Source: Bradyrhizobium guangzhouense
GTDB taxonomy: Bacteria; Pseudomonadota; Alphaproteobacteria; Rhizobiales; Xanthobacteraceae
Direction of reading: 5' to 3'
Length of the DNA stretch: 64,000 bases
NCBI RefSeq assembly: GCF_004114955.1
Contig: NZ_CP030053.1
Coordinates: 4,712,001 to 4,776,000 of the forward strand
Of this stretch, positions 54,462 through 62,661 are shown in pieces. The position numbers and the translations under genes were made by a program. Position 1 is the stretch's first letter, and each line of letters opens with the position of its first letter. The notes beneath the pieces were generated by a model. The model made no database searches. It saw only the letters and a list, made by a program, of their open reading frames with translations, and was not told where the DNA came from.

Positions 54462-54530
54462 TGGAGCGTTTTCGAGCGAAGTGGATACCGGTTCGCGTGA
54501 CGAAAACGCGTCAGAACAAAAACTCCTAGT
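54462..54530. repeat. Interspersed palindromic repeat of Bradyrhizobium type
   Basis: The sequence includes GAGCGTTTTCGAGCGAAG, GTGGATACCGGTTCGCG and a foldback from GTTCGCGTGACG to CGCGTCAGAAC (54491-54517). I remember nearly the same string as a very common intergenic element in Bradyrhizobium and relatives. Here it fills most of the gap between the chemoreceptor start and the cupredoxin stop and may end the cupredoxin transcript. Copy number cannot be checked from this window. Confidence 0.6.
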
Positions 54531-54846
54531 CTATGACCTTGACCATCATCTTCATGCGCGGATGAATGGCGCAGATCACCTGCACATCGCCCGCCTCCTT
54601 GAAGGACACGTCCGTCGAGGTGCCCGGCGCCTGCGATCCCAGATTGAACTCGTTGCCCTTGCTGGCCGACATGATGTTGTGCGGCACCGTGTCGTCGTTC
54701 AGGAAGGTGACGGCTTCGCCCTTCTTGACCGTGATGCTCTCGGCGGAGAAGGCACGGCCCTGCTGATGGACGATTTCGGTCGCGGCATAGGCGCCGACCG
54801 AAAAGCCGGCAACGATGACACAGGCGAAGAGAGCGATTGTGCGCAT
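54526..54846 (-). CDS. Periplasmic cupredoxin (plastocyanin/amicyanin-like blue copper protein)
   Basis: The 106-residue protein has a Sec signal peptide ([21 protein letters not shown]) and one cupredoxin domain. The type-1 copper ligands are visible: H56 in TVPHNIMS, and C92, H95 and M98 (or M100) in [10 protein letters not shown]. It should carry electrons in the periplasm. It lies 19 bases downstream of the di-haem peroxidase gene on the same strand, so it is probably the peroxidase's electron donor or a partner in copper/oxidative stress. Confidence 0.93.
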   Translation of the reverse strand: MRTIALFACVIVAGFSVGAYAATEIVHQQGRAFSAESITVKKGEAVTFLNDDTVPHNIMSASKGNEFNLGSQAPGTSTDVSFKEAGDVQVICAIHPRMKMMVKVID

Positions 54847-54865
54847 GTGAGGAAACTTTCGTGGG

Positions 54866-55951
54866 TTAGCGTGGGAGAACCGGCACGGCCGTCGGACCGA
54901 GCTCGCTGGTCAAAGTCTTGAGGAAGGCGACGAGGTCGGCCTTGTCCTGCGCGGACAAATCGAGCGGATGCATGAGATCGGATCGGCTGGGCCGTTCGAC
55001 GCCGGCATGGTCATAGTGGTCGATGACCGCTTCGAGCGTCGGGAGCGAACCGTCATGCATATAGGGACCGCGGCGGGTGATTTCGCGCAGGCCCGGCGTC
55101 TTGAACGCGTGCTGCATCTTGATGACGCCGGGGAGGTATTCACCGCGACCGATATCCTTGCTCGGCAGACCGATGTCCTGAAAGCCCTCGTTGGTGAAGT
55201 TCCAGCCTTCGTGGCACGCGGCGCATTGCGCCTTGCCGTTGAACACCGTAAAGCCGCGCTTGGCCTCTTCGGAGATCGCCTTCTCGTTGCCGTCGATCCA
55301 GGCGTCGAACGGCGCCCGTTCCGAGACGACCGTACGCTCATAGGTCGCGATCGCCTGCGCCAACGTCTTCGGCTTCATGCCTTCGCCCGGGAAGGCCGCG
55401 TCGAACATCGGCTTGTATTCGGGGATGCTTGCGAGCCGCGCCATGAGCTGGTCGAGCTTCATGTTCATTTCGCCGGGGGACTGGATCGGACCGAGCGCCT
55501 GGTCCTCCAGCGTCGGAAGCCGGCCGTCCCACATGTAGATCGCGCTCCAGGCGGCGTTGACGACGGTCGGCGAGCGGCGACCGAGCTTGGCCATGCCGTG
55601 ACCGACGCCGACCGCAAGCCCGTCGCCCCAGCCGAAACCCGGGCTATGGCAGCTCGCGCAGGACTGCGCCGACGTCACCGAGAGGCGCGTGTCGAAATAG
55701 AGCTTCTTGCCGAGAGCCGCCTTCTCGGGGGTGAAAGGATTGTCCTTGGGGAACGGGATGGTCGCCGGCCTGCGATACAGCGCCTTGAGCGCATCGACAC
55801 CACCGGGCGCTTTCTGCGTGATCTCGACCTTCCGGCTTTCGCCGACCACGGCGGCGCCATGACCGATCGTCGCGAAACCGAGAACGCCGAGTGCGGTTGA
55901 TGCGACCGTCGCAACGAGCAGCCGCGAGCGATGAGAGCCCTGCGTCGGCAT
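54866..55951 (-). CDS. Di-haem cytochrome c peroxidase family protein (CcpA/MauG type)
   Basis: The 361-residue protein has an N-terminal signal/anchor (SRLLVATVASTALGVLGFA) and two haem c sites, CASCH at about residues 98-102 and CAACH at about 243-247. The family segments are KKLYFDTRLS, RRSPTVVNAAW, WDGRLPTLEDQALGPIQSPGEM and RRGPYMHDGSLPTLEAVIDHYD. It reduces hydrogen peroxide or oxidises a partner in the periplasm. I chose the ATG at 55951 because GGGGA precedes it by eight bases. Upstream in-frame starts at 55978 and 55987 lack a ribosome site. It forms an operon with the cupredoxin. Confidence 0.9.
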   Translation of the reverse strand: MPTQGSHRSRLLVATVASTALGVLGFATIGHGAAVVGESRKVEITQKAPGGVDALKALYRRPATIPFPKDNPFTPEKAALGKKLYFDTRLSVTSAQSCASCHSPGFGWGDGLAVGVGHGMAKLGRRSPTVVNAAWSAIYMWDGRLPTLEDQALGPIQSPGEMNMKLDQLMARLASIPEYKPMFDAAFPGEGMKPKTLAQAIATYERTVVSERAPFDAWIDGNEKAISEEAKRGFTVFNGKAQCAACHEGWNFTNEGFQDIGLPSKDIGRGEYLPGVIKMQHAFKTPGLREITRRGPYMHDGSLPTLEAVIDHYDHAGVERPSRSDLMHPLDLSAQDKADLVAFLKTLTSELGPTAVPVLPR

Positions 55952-56475
55952 GCGAATGTTCCCCGAGCCGGGTGTCATTTGCGACACCGAAAAAAAATTG
56001 AAGCAACGCGCGATGAATTATCGTGATGAAAATACCGGCAATTCGTTAAACAGATCGTACCGGCCAAATTGTTCCACTATCGCTTTTCGGCATTTCAGCA
56101 ATCATAAAGTGCGGGAAGAATCGGCAGGCAACGAAGAGTTGCACGAGAGGATCGCGGAACAGCTCGCGCGATCGGTTGCGATTAACAAATGTTAGCCGGT
56201 CAAGCCTTTCTGAATTTCCGATCGCGCTGCCCTTGCCCGACCGAGCAAGCAATTCCACAAAATACGAACCCTCACCGGACTCTTTCGACCAACGGTGCGA
56301 CATGGAAGACGCCGAGCGGGCACCGCTCACCCGACCGTACTCTGGACTGCACCGTGGCGGCTCTCAGGTGCTCGTGAACCTAAACAATCATTTAGCTAGC
56401 AACATTCGACGTCCTTTCCCGTTTGGATTTCATATCCATCCGATCACCGCCGATCGACATACGGGAACCCTTCCG
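55952..56475. other. Long divergent intergenic region, no gene seen
   Basis: This 524-base gap between the peroxidase and the TPP-enzyme operon is less GC-rich than its surroundings. Reading frames in it (for example one upstream and in frame with the TPP enzyme) have no family-like sequence. A small hairpin GCAAC/GTTGC lies at 56128-56142. Promoters for both divergent operons must lie here, but I could not assign -35/-10 elements with confidence. Confidence 0.5.
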
Positions 56476-58251
56476 ATGAATGTTAGCGATTATGTTTGGC
56501 ATCGCCTGTCCGAATGGGGTTTGAAGCGCGTCTATGGTTATCCCGGCGACGGTGTTGGCGGGCTTGATGTCGCTCTCGAAAAGGCAAAGGACAGAATGGA
56601 CTACGTCCAGGTTCGCCATGAGGAGATGGCGGCCTTCATGGCCTCGGCCCATGCCAAGTTTACCGGCGAGGTCGGTCTTTGCTACGCGACCTCGGGTCCC
56701 GGTGCCATTCATCTCCTCAACGGGCTTTACGACGCCAAGATGGATCACGTTCCGGTGGTCGCGCTCGTTGGTCAGCAGGCGCGAAGTGCGATCGGCGCAA
56801 GCTATCAGCAGGAGGTCGACCTCCAGACCCTGTTCCAGGGCGTCACCGAATACGTCGCGCTGGCCAGCGTTCCCGAACAGGTCCGCCATCTGATCGATCG
56901 CGCGGTCCGCATCGCCCATACCAAGCGCGCCGTCACCTGCGTGATCCTGCCCAACGATCTTCAGGAGCTCGACTACAAGGATCCGCCGCTGGCGCATGGC
57001 GCCACCCATACGGGCGTCGGCTATGCCGGCCCGGCGAAGCTGCCGGACGAGGCCTCGCTTCGGGCGGCTGCCGATGTCCTCAATGCAGGCAACAAGGTCG
57101 CCATGCTGGTCGGTGCCGGCGCGCTTCATGCAACCGACGAGGTGATCGAAGTCGCCCAACGCCTGCAGGCCGGCGTTGCCAAGGCGCTGCTTGGTAAAGC
57201 TGCGGTGCCCGACGACCTTCCGTTCGTCACCGGTTCGATCGGGCTGTTGGGAACGCGGCCGAGCTGGGATCTCATGAAGAACTGCGACACGTTCCTGATG
57301 GTCGGCTCCGCCTTTCCCTACAGCGAGTTTCTGCCCAAACCGGGCGATGCACGCGGCGTGCAGATCGACATCGACGGCAGCCGGCTTAGTCTGCGCTATC
57401 CGATGGAGGTCAACATGGCCGGTGACAGCGCGACGACGCTGCGCGCGCTGTTGCCGCTGCTCACACAGAAGAAGCAGTCCTCCTGGCGCCGTGACATCGA
57501 GCAGGGCATGACCGATTGGTGGGACACGCTGAAGGAAAGGGCGATGAATTCGGCCGAGCCGCTCAATCCGCAGCGGGTGTTCTGGGAGCTGTCGCCGCGT
57601 TTGCCCGATAACGCCATCATCACCGCGGATTCGGGCTCGGTGGCCAATTGGTACGCGCGCGATCTCAGGATGCGGCGCGGCATGAAGGCGTCGCTCTCGG
57701 GCGGCCTTGCCTCGCTCGGCGCGGGCACGCCTTACGCGCTTGCGGGAAAGATGGCCTATCCCGATCGCACCGTGATCGCCTGCATGGGCGACGGCGCGAT
57801 GCAGATGAACGGCCTCAATGTCATGATCACCATTTCAAAATACTGGAAACGCTGGTCGAACCCGCGGTTGATCGTGCTGGTGCTCAACAACCGCGATCTC
57901 AACCAGGTGACCTGGGAGGAGCGTATCCAGCTCGGCTCCGGCAAGACCGAGTCGACCCAGAGCATTCCGGATTTCCCCTATCATCGCTACGCCGAGCTGA
58001 TCGGCCTGAAAGGCATCTTCGTCGACAATCCCGACCGCGTCGGTGCGGCATGGGACGAGGCGCTCGCAGCCGATCGGCCGGTCATTCTCGAGGCCTATAC
58101 CGACCCCAACGTGCCGCCACTCCCGCCGCATATCACCCTGAAGGAAGCCAAAAACTTTGTCAGCATGATCCCATCCGAGCCGGAGTTGGGGAGCGTGCTG
58201 AAGAACAGCGCCAAAGAGCTGCTGACGAGTGTTCTGCCTGGAAAAGACTGA
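56476..58251 (+). CDS. Thiamine-pyrophosphate-dependent enzyme (acetolactate synthase / pyruvate oxidase superfamily)
   Basis: The 591-residue cytoplasmic protein has the full three-domain POX/ALS architecture. The N-terminal PYR domain has VYGYPGDGVGGLDVAL and the catalytic Glu in RHEEMAAFMASAHAKFTG. The middle domain is at about residues 195-330. The C-terminal PP domain has the TPP motif GDGAMQMNG...NNRDLNQV. The substrate is unknown; the sequence is not a standard IlvB, GCL or PoxB that I recognise with certainty. The ATG at 56476 gives the typical MNVSDYVWHRL start. It is the first gene of a six-gene overlapping operon, and its stop overlaps the next start (TGATG). Confidence 0.9.
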   Translation: MNVSDYVWHRLSEWGLKRVYGYPGDGVGGLDVALEKAKDRMDYVQVRHEEMAAFMASAHAKFTGEVGLCYATSGPGAIHLLNGLYDAKMDHVPVVALVGQQARSAIGASYQQEVDLQTLFQGVTEYVALASVPEQVRHLIDRAVRIAHTKRAVTCVILPNDLQELDYKDPPLAHGATHTGVGYAGPAKLPDEASLRAAADVLNAGNKVAMLVGAGALHATDEVIEVAQRLQAGVAKALLGKAAVPDDLPFVTGSIGLLGTRPSWDLMKNCDTFLMVGSAFPYSEFLPKPGDARGVQIDIDGSRLSLRYPMEVNMAGDSATTLRALLPLLTQKKQSSWRRDIEQGMTDWWDTLKERAMNSAEPLNPQRVFWELSPRLPDNAIITADSGSVANWYARDLRMRRGMKASLSGGLASLGAGTPYALAGKMAYPDRTVIACMGDGAMQMNGLNVMITISKYWKRWSNPRLIVLVLNNRDLNQVTWEERIQLGSGKTESTQSIPDFPYHRYAELIGLKGIFVDNPDRVGAAWDEALAADRPVILEAYTDPNVPPLPPHITLKEAKNFVSMIPSEPELGSVLKNSAKELLTSVLPGKD

Positions 58252-59357
58252 TGCAGTGCGAGGTCCCAATCCGGAGCGTGCGCGTTCAGGCCTACACGGT
58301 GCCGACTGATCGTCCCGAGGCGGACGGCACCATCGCCTGGAATTCCACCACCCTCGTGCTCGTCGAGGTCGAGGGTGGTGGACGGGTTGGCCTCGGCTAC
58401 ACCTATGCCAGCGCCTGCATCGCCGCGCTGATCCGCGACAAGCTCGCCGCGGTGATCTCAGGCAAGGACGCCCTTGCACCACAAGCCTCTTTCGAGGCGA
58501 TGCAGCGGGCGGTCCGTAATCTGGGGCGCGAGGGCCTCGCGGCAACGGCGATCTCCGCGGTCGATGCTGCCCTGCATGACCTCAAGGCGCGCCTGCTCGA
58601 TCTCCCGCTGGTTGTCCTTCTCGGCATTCGCCGCACCTCCATTCCGATCTATGGCAGCGGCGGCTTCACCACCTATTCCGACCGCGAGCTGGAGCAGCAG
58701 CTCGGCGGTTGGGTGACGAAGGATGGCTGCACGTCCGTCAAGATGAAGATCGGGTCCGAGCCGGAGCGGGATCCGCATCGCGTCGCGGTGGCCAAGCGCG
58801 CGATTGGCGATGCCGCCCTGTTCGTCGATGCCAACGGCGCTTGCACTCCCCGCCAAGCGATCCGGCTGGCGGACATCTTCAGCGAACACGACGTCAGCTG
58901 GTTCGAAGAGCCCGTGTCGTCGGACGATCTACCCGGATTGGCCATGGTGCGGCAGCATGTGCCTGTCGGAATGGACGTGGCGGCCGGCGAATATGCCTAT
59001 ACGCTCGACTATGTGCGCACCATGCTTGCGGCCGGTGCCGTCGACGTGCAGCAGGCCGACGCGACGCGATGCGGCGGCTTCACCGGCTTCCTCGGGATTG
59101 CGACGCTGTGTGATGCCTTCCACGTGGACCTCTCCGGTCATTGCGCGCCGGCGCTACATCTCGCCGTCGCCTGCGCGGCACCCCGTACACGCCATCTCGA
59201 ATGGTTTCACGACCATGTGCGGATCGAGCGCATGTTCTTTGATGGCGCGCCGCGCCCCCGCGAGGGCCGGATCGCGCCCGACCTGACCGCGCCGGGAAAC
59301 GGGTTGGTCCTGAAGCGGAGCGATGCCGCCGCCTACGCGGTGTCGGAGGCAGCATGA
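58251..59357 (+). CDS. Enolase-superfamily enzyme (mandelate racemase / sugar-acid dehydratase type)
   Basis: The 368-residue protein has the capping domain at residues 1-125 and a barrel with complete active-site residues. The KxK pair is in SVKMKIG. The metal ligands are Asp in DANGACTPRQA, Glu in WFEEPVSSDD and Glu in MDVAAGEYAYT. A later Asp in QQADATRCGGFTGF and His in SGHCAPALH complete the set expected of mandelate-racemase-type dehydratases or racemases. A sugar-acid substrate is likely but not determined. It is coupled to the TPP enzyme (TGATG) and to the next membrane-protein gene (ATGA), so its product or substrate is probably shared within the operon. Confidence 0.92.
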   Translation: MQCEVPIRSVRVQAYTVPTDRPEADGTIAWNSTTLVLVEVEGGGRVGLGYTYASACIAALIRDKLAAVISGKDALAPQASFEAMQRAVRNLGREGLAATAISAVDAALHDLKARLLDLPLVVLLGIRRTSIPIYGSGGFTTYSDRELEQQLGGWVTKDGCTSVKMKIGSEPERDPHRVAVAKRAIGDAALFVDANGACTPRQAIRLADIFSEHDVSWFEEPVSSDDLPGLAMVRQHVPVGMDVAAGEYAYTLDYVRTMLAAGAVDVQQADATRCGGFTGFLGIATLCDAFHVDLSGHCAPALHLAVACAAPRTRHLEWFHDHVRIERMFFDGAPRPREGRIAPDLTAPGNGLVLKRSDAAAYAVSEAA

Positions 59358-60322
59358 AACTTCCCACGGAACGCGATCTGATTGCAGTCGCCGGCATCGC
59401 AGCATCGGGCCTTGCGCTGATCTCAATGCTTTCAGCGCGTTCGGCGCGGGTGCGTCCCACGCGTTCGCACCTCCTCGCGCCAGGTCGCAGTCGTTCCAGC
59501 AACGCGGCAACTGCGAAAACCGCGCGCGAGCTCAATCGGGCCGCAGGAACGCTTGCGGCCTCCGTGCTCGCCGATTCCAGCGTCGAGCATTACCGCGGCT
59601 CGTTCAAGAACAAGGCCATGTACACCCCCCTTGCAGTTTCGGCGCTGACGCTAGCGACGAGCATCCACGGCACCGCCGATACGCGTCCGCTCGCCCACAA
59701 GGCCCGCGATGCCGCCTACCTGCTGGCGGCCGCGACCGGGCTGGTCGGTTCAGGATTCCATCTCTACAACGTCGGCAAGCGCGTGGGCGGCTTCAGCTGG
59801 CAGAACCTGTTTTACGGTGCGCCGATCGGCGCGCCGATGGCGATCCTGCTCTCCGGGCTGCTCGGCTTCTGTTCGGAGCGAGTGCGAGAGGCGAGGCGAA
59901 CGCGGCCGCGCATCTTCGGTCTGCCGGCGGGACGCATGATCGCGACGGTTGCAGGCGCAGGCCTGCTCGGCACCACCGGCGAGGCCGGGCTGCTCCATTT
60001 CCGGGGTGCCTATCACAACCCCTTCATGCTTCTCCCGGTGACGCTACCGCCGATCGGCGCAGCGCTGCTGCTGTCGGCGGCCGGTGGCGATTCAGGCAGG
60101 ACGCATCGCTTCGCCCGTTGGTGGATGCGTGTGTTGACGGCCATGGGTGTCGCCGGTGTCGGCTTCCACGCGTACGGCGTGTCACGAAACATGGGTGGCT
60201 GGCGCAACTGGAGCCAGAACATCCTGAACGGACCGCCGATCCCTGCGCCGCCGAGCTTCGCCGGCCTCGCGCTCGCGGGTCTCGCCGCACTCCGTCTCAT
60301 GAGGGCGCATCCCGATGCATGA
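59354..60322 (+). CDS. Membrane protein of unknown function with an internal duplication
   Basis: I do not recognise a family for this 322-residue protein. An N-terminal membrane segment lies at about 8-26 and several more between 90 and 315. It contains two related halves offset by 136 residues: H79-YRGSFKNKAM and H215-FRGAYHNPFM, then GFH136-LYNVGKRVGGFSW and GFH272-AYGVSRNMGGWRNW. Each is followed by a G(A/P)PI(G/P)AP turn. The two His pairs are both 57 residues apart, which suggests conserved functional histidines, for example haem or quinone binding (inference). It overlaps the enolase gene by four bases and the next gene by eight, and is encoded beside a dehydrogenase pair that lacks an obvious electron acceptor. 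Confidence 0.88.
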   Translation: MKLPTERDLIAVAGIAASGLALISMLSARSARVRPTRSHLLAPGRSRSSNAATAKTARELNRAAGTLAASVLADSSVEHYRGSFKNKAMYTPLAVSALTLATSIHGTADTRPLAHKARDAAYLLAAATGLVGSGFHLYNVGKRVGGFSWQNLFYGAPIGAPMAILLSGLLGFCSERVREARRTRPRIFGLPAGRMIATVAGAGLLGTTGEAGLLHFRGAYHNPFMLLPVTLPPIGAALLLSAAGGDSGRTHRFARWWMRVLTAMGVAGVGFHAYGVSRNMGGWRNWSQNILNGPPIPAPPSFAGLALAGLAALRLMRAHPDA

Positions 60323-60965
60323 ACGTCGTGACCGCTATCCCGAATATGACGTTCTCGCCAAATGGTCGGGACCGTCCTGGAACGACAAGACGCGCGAGGT
60401 CATCGCGCGGCGGCTGTCGATCGCGCCCGAGCCGCGTTTCTTCACGCGCGACGAGTACGACACCGTCGTCGCGATTGCCCACCGCATCGTTCCGCAGCCG
60501 GCCGGACGGCCGCCGGTGCCGATCGCCGCACTGGTCGACCGCAAGCTGCACGATCGGATCATGGACGGCTTTCGCGGGCCCGGCGTGCCCCGAGACGCGG
60601 ATGCATGGCGGCAGGGCCTCAAGGCGTTGAATGCCGAGGCCTCGGCCGCCTACGGCCAGCGCTTTGCAGCGTTGCCGGACGGCTTGCAGGACAAGCTGCT
60701 CCGCGCCGCGCAATGCGGCGAATTGAAATCGGCCGAATGGGGCGGCTTGCACAGCGACGCCTTCTTTAAGCATCGCATGGGACGGGACATCGTGCTCGCC
60801 TATTACGCTCATCCGACGGCGTGGAGCGAGATCGGCTGGGGCGGCCCCGCAAGCCCACGCGGCTACGTGCGCCTCGATATCGACGAGCGCGACCCCTGGG
60901 AAGCCGCGGAGGCGAAAGACGGCAGTGATGCTGCAGCACGCCGGAGCAATCGCCGTGTCCGATAA
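60315..60965 (+). CDS. Gluconate 2-dehydrogenase subunit 3-like protein
   Basis: The 216-residue protein matches the small subunit (subunit 3/gamma) of flavin-dependent gluconate/glucose/sorbitol dehydrogenases: FFTRDEYDTVVAIAHRIVPQ, LVDRKLHDRIM, WRQGLKALNAEASAAYGQRFAAL, KHRMGRDIVLAYYAHPTAWSEIGWGGPASPRGY. In the classic enzymes this subunit carries a Tat signal and escorts the catalytic subunit. Here the N terminus (MHERRDRYPEYDVLAKWSG) shows none, so the complex is probably cytoplasmic. It overlaps both the preceding membrane-protein gene and the following GMC oxidoreductase gene. Confidence 0.88.
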   Translation: MHERRDRYPEYDVLAKWSGPSWNDKTREVIARRLSIAPEPRFFTRDEYDTVVAIAHRIVPQPAGRPPVPIAALVDRKLHDRIMDGFRGPGVPRDADAWRQGLKALNAEASAAYGQRFAALPDGLQDKLLRAAQCGELKSAEWGGLHSDAFFKHRMGRDIVLAYYAHPTAWSEIGWGGPASPRGYVRLDIDERDPWEAAEAKDGSDAAARRSNRRVR

Positions 60966-62661
60966 TCCTCTGCATGTGCCGCGAGCAAGCGGCGGCCGCG
61001 CGCCGGACGTGTTCCGTCCGGGCGGCTGGGTGCCGATGCGGCAATACCGCGAGAGCGAGCCGGTCGATTTCGCCATCGTCGGCACGGGCGCAGGCGGCGG
61101 CACCCTCGCCTGCAAGCTGGCCGAATACGGCTTCTCGGTCGTTGCGCTCGACGCGGGCCCGTATTTCAGACCGCTCGAGGATTTCGCCTCCGATGAATCC
61201 GAGCAGACCAGGCTCTACTGGACCGACGATCGCATCGTCGACGGCGCCAATCCACTGCAGCTCGGCGGCAACAACAGCGGCAAGGCCGTGGGCGGTTCGA
61301 CGGTGCATTTCGCGATGGTCTCGCTGCGGTTCCGTCCCGAATGGTTCAAGTCGCGCACCGCGCTCGGCTATGGCGCCGACTGGCCGCTCGATTGGCGCGA
61401 GATGTGGGACTATTACACCGAAGTCGAGCAGGCCTTGAAGATATCGGGCCCGGTGACCTATCCCTGGGGCCCGCCGCGTCCGCGCTACCCCTACCGCGCC
61501 CATCCGTTGAACGGCGCGGCGCGAGCGCTGGCGAAAGGTTGCGAGGCGCTGGGCATCAAATGGACCGAAACGCCGCTCGCGACGCTGTCGGCGCCGCGAG
61601 GCCTGGCCCACCCTTGCGTCTATCGCGGCTTCTGCGTCGCCGGTTGTTCGACCAACGCCAAGCAGAGCGCGCTGGTCACGTGGATTCCGCGCGCGATCGC
61701 CGCGGGCGCGGAGATCCGCGATCTGGCGATGGTCGGTCGCGTCGAGGTCGAGCCGTCCGGCCTCGTGTCCGGAGTTTACTATCACAGGGACGGCGCATGG
61801 CGCTTTCAGCGCGCGCGCAACGTCGTCGTCGCCGGCTACGCGATCGAAACACCACGGCTTCTGTTGAACTCCGCGACGTCCCGCTTTCCGGACGGCCTCG
61901 CCAACAGTTCGGGCCTGGTCGGAAAGAACCTGATGGCGCAATCCAATCAGGCGGTGTGGGGCCGGCTGGAGCACGAGGTGCGCTCCTACAAGGGGCCGCC
62001 GTCGCTCGCCATCACCGAGCACTGGAACTACGAAGACAAGGGCAAGGACTTCTTCGGCGGCTATTCCTACATGAGCCAGGGACCGTTGCCGCAGCTCTGG
62101 GCGAACACGCTTTTCAGCGCTCGCGGCCTATGGGGCGAGAGCCTGGTCGAGGCCATGAAGGACTACAATCACGTCATCGGTCTCAAGATCGTCGGCGAGA
62201 TGCTGCCTCAGGAATCCAACCGGGTGACCCTGGCCGAAGAGGTCGATCAATACGGTCTGCGCATTCCCCGCGTCACTTATTCCTGGTGCGACAACGACAA
62301 GCGTCTGATTGATCACTCCCTCAATTTCATGGGCCGCGCACTGGAGGCGGTGGACGCACGCGACATCTGGACCCAGGACGACGATACCTGCCACCTCAAC
62401 GGCACCGCGCGCATGGGGAGCGATGCCCGAACCAGCGTCGTCGATGCGGACTGTCGCAGCTGGGACATTCCGAACTTGTGGATCTGCGACGGGTCGGTCT
62501 TTCCGACGGTCGGAGGCGCCAATCCGTCGCTGACGATCCAGGCCATCGCCTGCAGGACCGCGGACCGCATTCGCGTTCTGGCGCAACGGGGCGAGCTCAA
62601 CGCCGCCGTGGGTCGACGGTCCCCACTCCATCAGCGTTCAACCGAGGTACACAGATCATGA
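60955..62661 (+). CDS. GMC family FAD-dependent oxidoreductase (gluconate/sorbitol dehydrogenase-like large subunit)
   Basis: This catalytic flavoprotein of about 568 residues has the FAD-binding FAIVGTGAGGGTLACKLAE near the N terminus and GGNNSGKAVGGSTVHFAMV. A Cys-rich patch (CVYRGFCVAGCSTNAK) may hold an iron-sulfur cluster, as known for related FAD-glucose dehydrogenases. The C-terminal GMC domain has the catalytic His in DTCHLNGTARMG and Asn in GGANPSLTIQA. I chose the GTG at 60955 (SDNPLHVPR) because GGAG lies eight bases upstream; GTG/ATG at 60925/60928 would add about ten residues. No signal peptide is visible. It is paired with the subunit-3-like protein just upstream. The substrate is probably a sugar acid or polyol. 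Confidence 0.92.
   Translation: MSDNPLHVPRASGGRAPDVFRPGGWVPMRQYRESEPVDFAIVGTGAGGGTLACKLAEYGFSVVALDAGPYFRPLEDFASDESEQTRLYWTDDRIVDGANPLQLGGNNSGKAVGGSTVHFAMVSLRFRPEWFKSRTALGYGADWPLDWREMWDYYTEVEQALKISGPVTYPWGPPRPRYPYRAHPLNGAARALAKGCEALGIKWTETPLATLSAPRGLAHPCVYRGFCVAGCSTNAKQSALVTWIPRAIAAGAEIRDLAMVGRVEVEPSGLVSGVYYHRDGAWRFQRARNVVVAGYAIETPRLLLNSATSRFPDGLANSSGLVGKNLMAQSNQAVWGRLEHEVRSYKGPPSLAITEHWNYEDKGKDFFGGYSYMSQGPLPQLWANTLFSARGLWGESLVEAMKDYNHVIGLKIVGEMLPQESNRVTLAEEVDQYGLRIPRVTYSWCDNDKRLIDHSLNFMGRALEAVDARDIWTQDDDTCHLNGTARMGSDARTSVVDADCRSWDIPNLWICDGSVFPTVGGANPSLTIQAIACRTADRIRVLAQRGELNAAVGRRSPLHQRSTEVHRS

Noticed and set aside
56158..56185. Extracytoplasmic-stress (EcfG-like) promoter GGAAC-N-CGTT before the TPP operon
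   Set aside because: GGAAC is present but no CGTT at the correct 16-17-base distance was seen.
56046..56330. 94-codon minus-strand frame in the divergent gap
   Set aside because: No ribosome site, no family-like sequence, and it lies where promoters for two operons are expected.
56176..56475. 100-codon N-terminal extension of the TPP enzyme
   Set aside because: The added sequence is Pro/Arg/Ser-rich and unlike the superfamily, whose N terminus matches the ATG at 56476.
57648..58250. Upstream extension of the enolase-family gene
   Set aside because: It overlaps the 3' end of the TPP-enzyme gene in another frame; the TGATG junction at 58251 is the natural start.
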